A DNA stretch of 36,672 bases from assembly GCA_030527665.1 (NCBI GenBank), contig JAUNAK010000014.1, forward strand, positions 7,743 through 44,414, read 5' to 3'. Positions within the stretch are counted from its first letter, which is position 1. The number at the start of each line of letters is the position of its first letter. Positions 24,730 to 33,829 of the stretch are shown piece by piece. A model generated the notes under the pieces. That model was not told the DNA's origin. It ran no database searches and saw nothing but the letters and a program-made list of their open reading frames with translations. This stretch comes from Eubacteriales bacterium. GTDB taxonomy: Bacteria; Bacillota; Clostridia; Lachnospirales; Lachnospiraceae. A program made the translations under genes and the position numbers.

Positions 24730-26558
24730 AAAAGTGTTATCTCTCCCTCTGTGATTCCGCTTTCATTGAAAGCATCAACACGGACAAAATAATTCTGTGT
24801 CTTAACCAGTGCTCCTATACGATGATTGACTGTATGGTCAGTACCAAGCTTTTCCGTCGGAACATAAATCTGATAACTGTGATAGAGTTTATCTTTTTCG
24901 TGACCCCAGAGAATATTATAGCCGATGGCATCCGCTTTTCCTTTTATTTCAGCCAGAAGATCAAGCGCATCCTGACTTCTGGATACCGAGAATATCGGAG
25001 CAGTCGGTTTCTTACGAGTTCCGATTCCGAATACGCGAAGGCCGGAAACAGCCGGGGTAACTCCATAAGGAACTTCGACGATCGTAAGACGCAGGTAACG
25101 CACGGATATTCCCTGCTCTCTTACAAGGAAATCATGAGTCAGATCGGTATGGACTTCCGATTTATCCTCAATCATAAAATAATCCGTTCCGTTTACCGAA
25201 CCCTCCAGTACATATCTGGTAACAAGATTTCGCTCTTCGATATATCTTGGTTGCGACAGAGAACCACCGATCGGTCCGGGACTTTCCAGCTGCAGATTAT
25301 CATCTGCAAAATTGATCTGAATCGCACGAACATCCGCTGCCGCTCCAAGATCCATTAATATCCAGGGCTTCTGATCGTTATCGTTCGGAACCCACCAGTT
25401 CTGTGCATCCTCGTTTGCAGCAAGTTCCGGTCCTTTTCCCTCTTTAAAGGAAGATGCGGTCATGGATTTGCCATAACTGAGCATATACCATTCCGGCTGT
25501 CTCCACGGATCCTGTGCCCGTTCTTCGACACAGATCGGCCAGTCTCCGTAATTGGTATTACAGAACAGTTCCCCGTCGGCATCGAAGCCGGCCGGCCAGA
25601 GACCAACTCTGCGTTCGAACTGGTGATTGACACTGATTCGCATTGTCGATGTATGCCAGAAATTCCCATAGGCATCCCACATTGTCGAACCATGACCGGC
25701 ACCCGGCATGAAGCCGCCGGGATGATACGAGAAGGGATTGTTTTTTGCAAGCGTAAACGGTCCCAGCGGAGAAGATGCCGTATATACACCATCGGCATAT
25801 ACATTGAATTCTGCACCTGGACATGCATACTGCAGATAATAGGTTCCCTTATGTTTTTCTACCCAGGGGCCTTCGATAAAAGGACGCCTCGTAAACATTC
25901 CACGAATAGCGGACTGATAATAAGACGGAATAGAATCAGCCTCTCTTCGGTTTTGTTTAAGGAACCCCTGGTACATCCTCTCAACCTCTTCCTCAGAGCG
26001 TGGGAATTCACTGTTGTCAACCCCCATTCTCTCATATCCGCGCTCGTACGGTGCACCTTCAATCAGTTCAACACGCTCTGTCAAAGGCTGCATGGTCAAT
26101 GGATCCAGTTCAACGCCCCAGACCGGAGTTACATTGGAACATCCCCAATAGAAATAGAATCTGCCATCCTCATCAATGAACAGATTCGGATCCCAGAAAT
26201 CAAAACTGCCGGAAATTTCTTCATAGGGACCATGAATAATGTCTTTTGTACGGTAGAAATTACAGATCTCTCCTTTTTTTGATGCAGAGAAATATACATA
26301 ATCTCCGGCCACTCGTACATCCGGTGCATAATCGTAAAGCGGAAGATTATCCGGAAGCCGATGTGCTTCCCAGTTCACCAGATCGTCAGATACCCAGACA
26401 CTGAGGTTCATCGAAGCAAAGATATAGTATTTGCCTTTAAAGGAAATCATCGAAGGGTCTGCAGCCTCGCGATCGATCTGCATCCTGCCGCCCTGTCTTG
26501 GATCCTTGTTAAACTGATATTTATAAGGTACATTGATAGGATTGCAATAGTATTTCAT
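24726..26558 (-). CDS. GH43-family glycosidase with F5/8 (discoidin)-like and FnIII-like domains
   Basis: A 610-aa protein. The propeller (about 20-350) shows the three acidic GH43 landmarks: base Asp34 in REAADPSMI, Asp123 in SFDFWDPNLFIDEDGRFY, and acid Glu229 in RRPFIEGPWVEKHKGTYYL. Residues about 370-510 resemble an F5/8 type C/CBM32 sandwich (WILMDLGAAADVRAIQINF, then VLEGSVNGTDYFMI and VRYLRLTI), and 515-610 look FnIII-like. Typical products of the family are arabinose, xylose or galactose. It starts five bases after the isomerase stop and ends in an ATGA overlap with GH78. A long spacing (15 bases) separates AAAGGA from the ATG, so translation likely relies on coupling. No signal peptide. 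Confidence 0.88.
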   Translation of the reverse strand: MKYYCNPINVPYKYQFNKDPRQGGRMQIDREAADPSMISFKGKYYIFASMNLSVWVSDDLVNWEAHRLPDNLPLYDYAPDVRVAGDYVYFSASKKGEICNFYRTKDIIHGPYEEISGSFDFWDPNLFIDEDGRFYFYWGCSNVTPVWGVELDPLTMQPLTERVELIEGAPYERGYERMGVDNSEFPRSEEEVERMYQGFLKQNRREADSIPSYYQSAIRGMFTRRPFIEGPWVEKHKGTYYLQYACPGAEFNVYADGVYTASSPLGPFTLAKNNPFSYHPGGFMPGAGHGSTMWDAYGNFWHTSTMRISVNHQFERRVGLWPAGFDADGELFCNTNYGDWPICVEERAQDPWRQPEWYMLSYGKSMTASSFKEGKGPELAANEDAQNWWVPNDNDQKPWILMDLGAAADVRAIQINFADDNLQLESPGPIGGSLSQPRYIEERNLVTRYVLEGSVNGTDYFMIEDKSEVHTDLTHDFLVREQGISVRYLRLTIVEVPYGVTPAVSGLRVFGIGTRKKPTAPIFSVSRSQDALDLLAEIKGKADAIGYNILWGHEKDKLYHSYQIYVPTEKLGTDHTVNHRIGALVKTQNYFVRVDAFNESGITEGEITLL

Positions 26559-26563
26559 ATAAT

Positions 26564-27412
26564 TTATAAATATTCCTTTAGAAATTCTCCACTTACCTGT
26601 ATGGATTTCAGAGGAGAGTTATCGATCCAGTTTTTATGTGTTTCCAATACGATCGAATCAACAGAAACATCCAGTGCCTGTCTGATCAGCTCATCCAGAT
26701 TCATATTTCCCGTACCCAGCTCCATGGAATCTGATTTCAGAATCGGTGTCATGGATGGACCTGCTGTTTTGGTTCCCCGATCATTGATATGATACAGTTT
26801 TATTCGATCTCCCAGCCGTTTCATGAGTGCAATGGCGGAAACGCCTGCCTCTGTCGGCCAATAGGAATCAAATTCAAAATTCAGGAACTCCGGATCGGTG
26901 TGTTCGATCAGATAGCTGTATGCTGTCTGCCCGTTCGGCAGCTTACGAAATTCCACATTATGATTATGATACAGCAGCTGCAATCCTTCTTTATGGAGCG
27001 TTTTTCCGCAGTCATTCAGATCATCTGCAAGCTGTTTTATTGCTTTCGGATCGGAATAATCAAACCGATACATACCGGTAATTACTATTTTATCTGTTTT
27101 GTATTTTTCAGCATCTGATACGATGGCAGCTGCATCGCGCTTTAAGGAGCCGAGATCGGTATGCAGACTGACGATCTGCATACCGGCTTCCTTTGTGAGT
27201 TCTGCCCAGTCAAAGTTTCCGCCTTTTCCTATTGGCATTCCTGCTGCCTTCGTCATAAGGCGTACCATGAGTGATGTTGGTCTTGTCATGAACCCGTTTA
27301 ATTCTATTCCGTCAAATCCCGCATTTTTGACTGCATGCAATGTCTGTAATATCTGGGCCTCATTTTTGCAGATCGAACCCAGCATGATCTGCTGAACCGC
27401 CTTGACTGTCAT
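26564..27412 (-). CDS. xylose-isomerase-like TIM-barrel sugar (phosphate) isomerase/epimerase
   Basis: A 282-aa single-domain TIM barrel of the AP-endonuclease-2/xylose-isomerase superfamily. Likely metal ligands and catalytic positions: Glu37 in GIELNG, His84 in SLHTDLGS, HNHN at 149-152, Asp182 in FEFDSYWP, His208 in LYHINDRG and Glu257 in VLETHK. The reaction cannot be read from sequence: members interconvert keto and aldo sugars, epimerise, or act on oxidised glycosides. The ATG has an AGGAG site. It lies between GH2 and GH43 in unit A (24-base and 5-base gaps), so it probably handles a sugar released by these enzymes. No L-rhamnose isomerase-specific feature is recognised. Confidence 0.85.
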   Translation of the reverse strand: MTVKAVQQIMLGSICKNEAQILQTLHAVKNAGFDGIELNGFMTRPTSLMVRLMTKAAGMPIGKGGNFDWAELTKEAGMQIVSLHTDLGSLKRDAAAIVSDAEKYKTDKIVITGMYRFDYSDPKAIKQLADDLNDCGKTLHKEGLQLLYHNHNVEFRKLPNGQTAYSYLIEHTDPEFLNFEFDSYWPTEAGVSAIALMKRLGDRIKLYHINDRGTKTAGPSMTPILKSDSMELGTGNMNLDELIRQALDVSVDSIVLETHKNWIDNSPLKSIQVSGEFLKEYL

Positions 27413-27436
27413 ATGTCCTGTCTCCTGATATCTATA

Positions 27437-29647
27437 TTATGCATTCGGAATCTGATTTAACATCCGATTGATGCCGGCTAATTCTTCTTCTGAAAGTTTT
27501 ATTCCGCCCTGAGCAATTAATTTTTTCAGCGGCTGACGTGCGATCATTGCCTGCACCGCAGGATTAACTTCCACATTCATGCCCATTCCGCCGGCAGCAG
27601 ATGCCTGCATCCTGTTCATCAGATTGTCGAGAAATGCTTTTCCTGCTTCAGTTGCACCGATTTCTGCCATTGTACTGTTGACAGACAGATAACCCGATCG
27701 GTCAAAAACATCTGTTTTTTCATCAAACCAGTTTCTGGCGTTTGTCGGATCTGCAAAATACTCTGTATTTACAGTATCGACCTTTTCTATCTCCATCTCA
27801 TCCATACAGTTTTCGGCTATTGCTTTGATCTTATGAATGCCCTTAATACTCACACGGAATTTAAAGATATGCGAACCGTTTTGTGTCTCGAGCAGTACAT
27901 CGTCCATATAAAGTGAAACACAGGGAAGATTTGAATATACTTTGATTTCGGTTTCATCTTCTATGCGATCATGATAACGTCTGCCGCACAGGTGCACAAA
28001 AGATTCTTTTGACCACCAGGCTTTATAGATATAATAGGCATCTTTTTTCTGTTTCCGATCAAAAGTAATCAGCCCCTTGTGATTCTTGCCCGGATCTCCG
28101 GCTTCGTCACGGCCGGCTGCCGCAAATTCAAACATATTCCAGCAGTATGTTCCCCAGATATAGGGACGTGTGCTGAACATTTCAAGCATATGCTCGTGAT
28201 AGAGCGCCTGATAGCTTTCCGTAAAATCTCCCTTTACCGGTTTCGGCGATTGAAGAGAAATATTGGAATCTGCTCCATATTCGGTCAGTCCGATTGCTAC
28301 ATTCGGATAGGCAGCATGAAAGTTATCAAACCACTGATCATTATCCTCAACCTCTCCAACATACCATCCGTAATACAGGTTATAACCGCGAATATCCGGA
28401 AGTGTTATCAAAGGACTGTCTGTCTCCAGAAGAAACAGATTTGCCATAGCAGAAAGTCTCTTCGGATCCATTCTATGTACCAGATTGTTCAGGATTCTGT
28501 GATTTTCAATCAGATCGTCGGTGACTCCCTGCAGGGTAATTTCATTGGACAGTGCCCAGCAGATAATGGATGCATGATTGTAATTCTGTGCAATCAGTTC
28601 CGTCATCTGTGAGAGCGTATTTGCGCGGCCGCCTTCCATGTGCACGGTAATATACGGAATCTCAGCCCATGCGATAATTCCCTTCTCATCACAAAGATCA
28701 TAAAAATACTGATCGTGCTGATAATGTGCCAGTCGAATGGAATTGGCTCCCATCGAAAGGATCAGTTCCATATCCTCCCGATGCATCTCTTTGGTAAGAG
28801 CATTTCCGACTCCCAGACGATCCTGATGGCGGGATACACCATGCAGCGGATAACTTCTTCCATTCAGGAAAAAGCCCTTCTCCGGATCCACATAATACGT
28901 TCGACAGCCGAAGCGATCTTCGACACAGTCCACTATTTCACTGTTCCGGATCAGTTCCGCCTTTACATGATACAGATAGGGATCCTCCAGACCGTTCCAG
29001 AGATGAACATTCGGAATGATTATCGATCCTGAACCGACAAGCTTCCCATTTTCATTTGAAAGTGCAAGTGAAAGCTGATCTCCCGTTTCGGCGACCGTTA
29101 CGCGGATTTCCTCTGCAAAACCAACGGAATAGGTCATAAAATCAATTGCAGCTGTATCGCCTTCAATATGCGGCGTGATTCGAAGTCCGCTGCTTCCAAA
29201 ATAATCCAGATCAAAGTGACTTTCGGAAACAGTAATCAGGTATACATCCCTGTAAATGCCCCCGTAAAAGGTAAAGTCTGCTCTCTGCGGATATACGCGA
29301 TCATTGGCGCTGTTATCGACATATACTTTAAGCTCATTGCTTTCCTGCAGGTATTCCGTCAGGTCAACTCGAAAGGTCGAATATCCGCCGTCATGCTCCG
29401 CCAGTTTCATACCGTTCAGCCAGACCTTTGCAGAAGAATTTACCCCTCGAAATTCTACATAGATTCTGTCTCTATCGGCCGTTCCTGGTTTTTTAAAGGT
29501 CTTTGTATACAGGCATTCTCCACGGAAGTACTGTTCCGGTCCTGTCTGGCCGTCTTCTGCATTCCAGGTATGCGGAAGATCAACTGCTGACGTTATTTCG
29601 TTTTTCGTAAATGTCCAGCCTTCATTCCAGCAAATAATACTTCTCAT
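27437..29647 (-). CDS. GH2 beta-galactosidase/beta-glucuronidase-like enzyme with C-terminal helical extension
   Basis: A 736-aa GH2 enzyme. Sugar-binding jelly roll (1-140, DLPHTWNAEDGQ, YFRGECLYTKTF, FYGGIYRDVYL), Ig-like domain (about 150-250), TIM barrel (about 255-555) with LHGVSRHQDRLGVGNAL and IRLAHYQHDQYFYDLCDEKG. Acid/base is Glu369 (ALSNEIT) and nucleophile Glu456 (LTEYGAD). Residues 657-736 carry a module (STMAEIG, FLDNLM, PLKKLIAQGG, EEELAGINRMLN) matching that on the GH3 at 7007. Start 29647 has an AGGAA site; the frame extends to 29725 inside the symporter gene. It follows the symporter stop by one base. I see no glucuronidase-specific motif, so galactosidase is more likely but unproven. 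Confidence 0.92.
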   Translation of the reverse strand: MRSIICWNEGWTFTKNEITSAVDLPHTWNAEDGQTGPEQYFRGECLYTKTFKKPGTADRDRIYVEFRGVNSSAKVWLNGMKLAEHDGGYSTFRVDLTEYLQESNELKVYVDNSANDRVYPQRADFTFYGGIYRDVYLITVSESHFDLDYFGSSGLRITPHIEGDTAAIDFMTYSVGFAEEIRVTVAETGDQLSLALSNENGKLVGSGSIIIPNVHLWNGLEDPYLYHVKAELIRNSEIVDCVEDRFGCRTYYVDPEKGFFLNGRSYPLHGVSRHQDRLGVGNALTKEMHREDMELILSMGANSIRLAHYQHDQYFYDLCDEKGIIAWAEIPYITVHMEGGRANTLSQMTELIAQNYNHASIICWALSNEITLQGVTDDLIENHRILNNLVHRMDPKRLSAMANLFLLETDSPLITLPDIRGYNLYYGWYVGEVEDNDQWFDNFHAAYPNVAIGLTEYGADSNISLQSPKPVKGDFTESYQALYHEHMLEMFSTRPYIWGTYCWNMFEFAAAGRDEAGDPGKNHKGLITFDRKQKKDAYYIYKAWWSKESFVHLCGRRYHDRIEDETEIKVYSNLPCVSLYMDDVLLETQNGSHIFKFRVSIKGIHKIKAIAENCMDEMEIEKVDTVNTEYFADPTNARNWFDEKTDVFDRSGYLSVNSTMAEIGATEAGKAFLDNLMNRMQASAAGGMGMNVEVNPAVQAMIARQPLKKLIAQGGIKLSEEELAGINRMLNQIPNA

Positions 29648-29648
29648 T

Positions 29649-31118
29649 TTATTCCTGTTCTCCATGTACTGATTTTTTTCTGTCTGCAATGCGTTTCTGA
29701 ACCTGAACCATTTCTTCTTTATCAAGGTGGCAGAATTTCATGGCAATAAGTGTACAGATCCATCCGATGAGCGGGAAAATATACATCATTGCAATGGTCA
29801 CTATGATGACAGGTGTTGTCAGTGGATCTCCCGGCTGCGGCATTGTTTCCGTATACCCGATCAGAGCAACCGCACCTGCTGCAATTGCAGCACCAAAAGA
29901 AGAAATGATCTTGTCAACAAAGCTGTATACGCCGGTAATAACGGCAGGAATATACTCTCCGCTGCGATCCAGTTCATAGTCGATTACATCTGCCATATAG
30001 GAGGTGTTTGCCGTTGTAATACACATTTTGGATCCGTTCAATGCAAATGTAATCAATGTATAAAGGATCATTGGAACACTCAGCATCGCTGCAATTTGTG
30101 TTGTATCGATCACAAAGAGAAAAACAGTCATAATTACTGTGATTCCCATGGATACCTTCGTCCAGGTAACGATTGCTTCTTTGCTTCCGTGCTTTCCCGC
30201 ATATCTTGCTCCCAAAACAGCGAACAGAATGGATGGAAGCATTGCAATCATATTCAATATGGTAGATAAACCCATATTACCGATCAGAATTCCATAGAGC
30301 ATTGTCGTTATGATAGACTGTGATCCTGCTATCTGTGCCAGCTTATCGGATGCTTCTGATGCAACAAAGCACTGCAGCGGCCGATTGTTTTTAAGAACAA
30401 TGAGCATATCTTTGATCTTAATCGTCTCATTTCTCGCATTGAAACCTGCGAAATTTTCTGGTTTGTCATATGCCGAAACTCCAAGACAGACAAACAGCAG
30501 TCCAATAAGAGCAATAACCATACAGATTTTGCATGCAGCTGCAAGATAGTCAAGCGTATAGGTTCCGCCATACATAGGCAGCAGTACAACATTAAATAAA
30601 ATACCAAGACTCATCGGGAGCAGATAATTGAATGCCGTAACCCAGACACCGATCAGAGGACGCTGTTTCGGATCATTGCTGATCAATGCCGGAATCGTCT
30701 GAGCTGTCATATTAATAATGGTATATCCGATGACATAGATCACATATAATACTACGAATAATACAAGTCCGCCGACTCCGGCTGTTTTACCCGGAAACCA
30801 TACGAACATGCTCAGAAGAGCAAGTGCTTCAATGACAAATCCCAGACACAAAAGAGGCCTGATTTTACCGAATTTTGTATTAACACTGTCATATAGAATA
30901 GCAAGCAGCGGATCGGTTACTCCATCCAGAATTCGTGTAAAAGTCAGGATCAATCCAACCGCTGCGGTTGCAATACCAAATCCGAGATTCGCAGAATAGC
31001 TGGCCATTCCGATTAATGTGTAAACACTCATTCCAATGAATGCATTAAATGCGTAGCAAATAACCTGCCATAACTTTGCTTTCCGATAAATTACTTCTGT
31101 TCCCATATTATCCATCAC
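29649..31118 (-). CDS. GPH-family (MelB-like) glycoside:cation symporter, MFS
   Basis: A 489-aa polytopic membrane protein with about 12 TM segments. GPH hallmarks are present: TRILDGVTDPLLAILYDSVNTKFGKIRP after the second TM and a long central cytoplasmic loop (NARNETIKIKDMLIVLKNNRPL). It imports small glycosides with a cation. It is the first gene of unit A and is divergent from the AraC regulator at 31348, so it is probably the inducible entry step. Start choice is uncertain: GTG at 31118, ATG at 31115 or ATG at 31106, with only a weak AAGAAAG site near. It is only distantly similar to the symporter at 2722, consistent with different cargo. Confidence 0.92.
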   Translation of the reverse strand: MMDNMGTEVIYRKAKLWQVICYAFNAFIGMSVYTLIGMASYSANLGFGIATAAVGLILTFTRILDGVTDPLLAILYDSVNTKFGKIRPLLCLGFVIEALALLSMFVWFPGKTAGVGGLVLFVVLYVIYVIGYTIINMTAQTIPALISNDPKQRPLIGVWVTAFNYLLPMSLGILFNVVLLPMYGGTYTLDYLAAACKICMVIALIGLLFVCLGVSAYDKPENFAGFNARNETIKIKDMLIVLKNNRPLQCFVASEASDKLAQIAGSQSIITTMLYGILIGNMGLSTILNMIAMLPSILFAVLGARYAGKHGSKEAIVTWTKVSMGITVIMTVFLFVIDTTQIAAMLSVPMILYTLITFALNGSKMCITTANTSYMADVIDYELDRSGEYIPAVITGVYSFVDKIISSFGAAIAAGAVALIGYTETMPQPGDPLTTPVIIVTIAMMYIFPLIGWICTLIAMKFCHLDKEEMVQVQKRIADRKKSVHGEQE

Positions 31119-31219
31119 TTTCTTGAAAATTAAATCACAATTGTTTTCGCGGATTCCGGATATCTCTGAAAGATCTTCTGTTTTTATGATTTAATTTTAT
31201 TCGAAGTAAAAATGAACAG

Positions 31220-31248
31220 ATAGTATTAATGTATGATATATAGTATTA
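31220..31248. repeat. 9-bp direct repeats ATAGTATTA, 20-bp period, in divergent promoter region
   Basis: Identical copies at 31220-31228 and 31240-31248, in the AT-rich centre of the 229-base gap between the symporter and the AraC gene. Two-turn spacing is typical of AraC half-sites, but the AT-richness means they could also be promoter hexamers or chance. Confidence 0.35.
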
Positions 31249-31347
31249 TTATATTATATTGCAATATCTTTCACTGTAGATGAGATTCTCCCTTTTTTAC
31301 AGGAATTCTGACCATCTGCAGATGCAGAAAAAAGTATTTATGAATAC

Positions 31348-32574
31348 ATGACGATCGGAGAATACGAAAATATGAATGTAACAATGATCTTACAGCGTTT
31401 ATTTAAATCTCTGCTTCATACAGATGTTGGTATATTGGAAGAAATGCCGGATTATATAACCTTATTCGAAGAGACTCACTGTTATGATAAAAACATCCAG
31501 CCGCTCTTTACAAAGGATGCACTGCAGCTTCTTTCGGATTCTATGAAAGAAAATGTTTTTTATGAGATAACAGATAAACTCGGGATACATGAGATTCTTT
31601 TTCGGGTTCACGGATCAACATATATGATCGGTCCGTATGTAACATTATTTTTTGATGAATCAAAGATTCAGACACTGCTTATCAAAAACGGTTTTCCGAT
31701 TTCACATATAACCCCGATTCGACTTCGATATACAAATTATCCGTATCTGCAGTCGACTGACTGCTACCATACGATTCGTGCATGCCTTGTTTCATTTTAT
31801 GAGGATCTTCCGGAATTCACCTTTCGTTCACTATACGGATTTGAAAACGAAGGATCTCCGGATTCACAGCATCTGTCAGATGCCATTGATTATTCCGACA
31901 TTTACCGCAGATATGAGAATGAAAACAAACTTCTGAATGCAATCACGGCTGGTGATGTCAATAATCTGAAAGATATCTTCAGCACGATGAAAAATGATTC
32001 CAGAGAGTATACAGAACGAAATTATCGCAGTACATCATACCGGAATCCGTCTTCTATTATGCGTGCACTTGCGCGAAAAGCTGCGGAACGCGGAGGGCTT
32101 TCTGTTATTCTGATCGATGAATTGACTCAGCAGCAGGTTCAGGCCGAGAACAGCAACAGAAAGAACGGCATACCGGATGATTCCCTGGAACAATTGATTT
32201 TAAACCTTGCAAATGCGGTTGCCGAACAAAAGCGCAACAGCGATGGCTGCACTCCTGCTGTCATCGCTGTCATGGACTATATTTATTACAATTATTCCCA
32301 GGAACTGACTATGGAACATCTTGCAAAGGTATCCGGATATTCTATTCCCCACCTGTCCAGAATGTTCAGGCAGGATACCGGAATGACAATAAGTGATTAT
32401 ATTGCACGGACACGTCTGGAGAAGTCTGCAGAACTTCTGAAAACAACAAAGCTGACAGTGCAGGAAATCGGTTTTCTTGTTGGTTATTCCGACAATAATT
32501 ATTTCAACAAACGATTCAGGAAATACTTCGGACAGACTCCCGGAAAATATCGCATTGAAAATAAAAATTCATAA
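31348..32574 (+). CDS. AraC-family transcriptional regulator, divergent from the symporter operon
   Basis: A 408-aa protein with a C-terminal AraC double HTH: first at about 319-341 (LTMEHLAKVSGYSIPHLSRMF), second about 369-391 (LTVQEIGFLVGYSDNNYFNKRF), closing with FGQTPGKYR. The N-terminal ~160 residues may be a sensor (YMIGPYVTLFF near 92-102, parallel to ILVGPFF in the other AraC protein). A helical part (190-290, NKLLNAITAGDVNNLKDIF) also matches the other regulator's layout. It is the only plus-strand gene between 1152 and the right edge of the window. The divergent position over unit A marks it as the likely activator of that operon. The first ATG lacks a good ribosome site; ATG 31372, after GGAG, is an alternative. 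Confidence 0.9.
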   Translation: MTIGEYENMNVTMILQRLFKSLLHTDVGILEEMPDYITLFEETHCYDKNIQPLFTKDALQLLSDSMKENVFYEITDKLGIHEILFRVHGSTYMIGPYVTLFFDESKIQTLLIKNGFPISHITPIRLRYTNYPYLQSTDCYHTIRACLVSFYEDLPEFTFRSLYGFENEGSPDSQHLSDAIDYSDIYRRYENENKLLNAITAGDVNNLKDIFSTMKNDSREYTERNYRSTSYRNPSSIMRALARKAAERGGLSVILIDELTQQQVQAENSNRKNGIPDDSLEQLILNLANAVAEQKRNSDGCTPAVIAVMDYIYYNYSQELTMEHLAKVSGYSIPHLSRMFRQDTGMTISDYIARTRLEKSAELLKTTKLTVQEIGFLVGYSDNNYFNKRFRKYFGQTPGKYRIENKNS

Positions 32575-32613
32575 ATGTGTTGAAAAAAATCCGAAAAGAG
32601 AATATGCACAGCC

Positions 32614-33630
32614 TTAAACAAGGCATACCTCGCGGAGCCATCCGATCTCATCATGAATCGTTTCGCTGTAAGGACGTGTGGTATATCCCAGCTCCTTTTT
32701 TGCTTTGCTGTAATCGAATGTATTGTTTCTAGCCAGATTATAAACAGCAAAAGTGGTCATCAGCGGCTGTTTGCCGGTCTTTTTTGCACGGCGTTCCATG
32801 AACTCTGCGAGTTTATATGCGATACCCAGAGGAAGGAACATCTTCGGCGGCTTGCTTTCCGGTGCTTCTTCTTTCATCATGGTACAAATTTCTTTCAGTG
32901 TTACCTCTTCGTTGCCGAGAATGTAGCACTCTCCAACCTCGCCTTTATCTGCTGCAGCCACACATCCGGCTGCCAGATCACGTACATCACAGAGATTAAA
33001 GGATCCGCCCATACCGGCACTCATCTGCCCTTTCATGATCTGAATCAGAACACCTGTCGTCTGACCTACAGCAAAATCCTTCGGTCCGAGGATTCCGCTG
33101 GGGTGAACAACGCAGGCCTGCAGCCCGCGATCATGTACCGCATCCAGTACTGCCTGTGTAGCCATTGCCTTGGATTTGGAATACCATCCGACGATGTGCT
33201 CATCATTCTCATCAAAGCGATTGACCTCACGGATCTTCTGTCCTTTCGGAAGCTCCGGAATTGCTCCTGTGGAGCTGACATAAACCATCTTCTTGCATTC
33301 CTCATGCTTCAGACACATATCGATCATATTCTGAGTACCTCCGACGTTGATATCGATCAGCTTCTGGTTGTATTCCGGATTGACCGTTACCATGCTCGCA
33401 CAATGGATCACGATCGTAGCCGTATCTTCGGGAACTGTAAAAAATGCTTCCAGAGAATCTACATCACAAAGATTGCCTTCTACGATTTCGACTTCTTTCG
33501 GAACAAATTTTACTGATTTGTCATTTGGAAGAACAAGTGCACGAACATGATCTCCCCGCTCCAGCAATGTATCACAGATGTGACTTCCCAAAAATCCTGC
33601 GGCTCCTGTCAATAAATACGTTGTTTTCAT
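32614..33630 (-). CDS. NAD-dependent epimerase/dehydratase family protein (extended SDR)
   Basis: A 338-aa Rossmann-fold enzyme. The NAD(P) glycine motif is TGAAGFLG (8-15), a conserved Asn/Asp pair lies at GNLCDVDSL, Ser119/Ser120 in YVSSTGA, and the catalytic Tyr150-x3-Lys154 in WYSKSKA; HPSGILGP follows. It resembles dihydroflavonol-4-reductase/3-beta-HSD-like or NDP-sugar epimerase-like members; the exact substrate is unknown. The ATG has an AAAGGA site. It is convergent with the AraC gene (39-base gap, no clear terminator) and is preceded by a 199-base gap, so it is probably monocistronic. Its link to the glycoside locus is only positional. Confidence 0.88.
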   Translation of the reverse strand: MKTTYLLTGAAGFLGSHICDTLLERGDHVRALVLPNDKSVKFVPKEVEIVEGNLCDVDSLEAFFTVPEDTATIVIHCASMVTVNPEYNQKLIDINVGGTQNMIDMCLKHEECKKMVYVSSTGAIPELPKGQKIREVNRFDENDEHIVGWYSKSKAMATQAVLDAVHDRGLQACVVHPSGILGPKDFAVGQTTGVLIQIMKGQMSAGMGGSFNLCDVRDLAAGCVAAADKGEVGECYILGNEEVTLKEICTMMKEEAPESKPPKMFLPLGIAYKLAEFMERRAKKTGKQPLMTTFAVYNLARNNTFDYSKAKKELGYTTRPYSETIHDEIGWLREVCLV

Positions 33631-33829
33631 AGTTTTTTATATCCTTTCATCATTTTATATTTTGTTTTGTGTTCCTGTTGATGATGTAAGAATATAAAAG
33701 CTTTGTTGGCGCTTTGTTTTTGGATTGTTTCTGTTTTGTTAATCTGAAAAATATTACCTTAGATTATTTATTTCCATCGGGTGATAAATTCAACATAATT
33801 ATCCGAAGGAGTGTCGGTTATCATTTATC

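Noticed and set aside
26564-27412. Part of a C-glycoside deglycosidase (DgpB/C-type) system
   Set aside because: The TIM-barrel fold fits the alpha subunit, but no DUF6379-like small partner or Gfo/Idh oxidoreductase is in the window.
33631-33829. Possible promoter or terminator in the gap before the SDR gene
   Set aside because: Only a weak AAAGC/GCTTT hairpin and a TTGAAT with no proper -10 are seen; the 199-base gap has no gene I can support.
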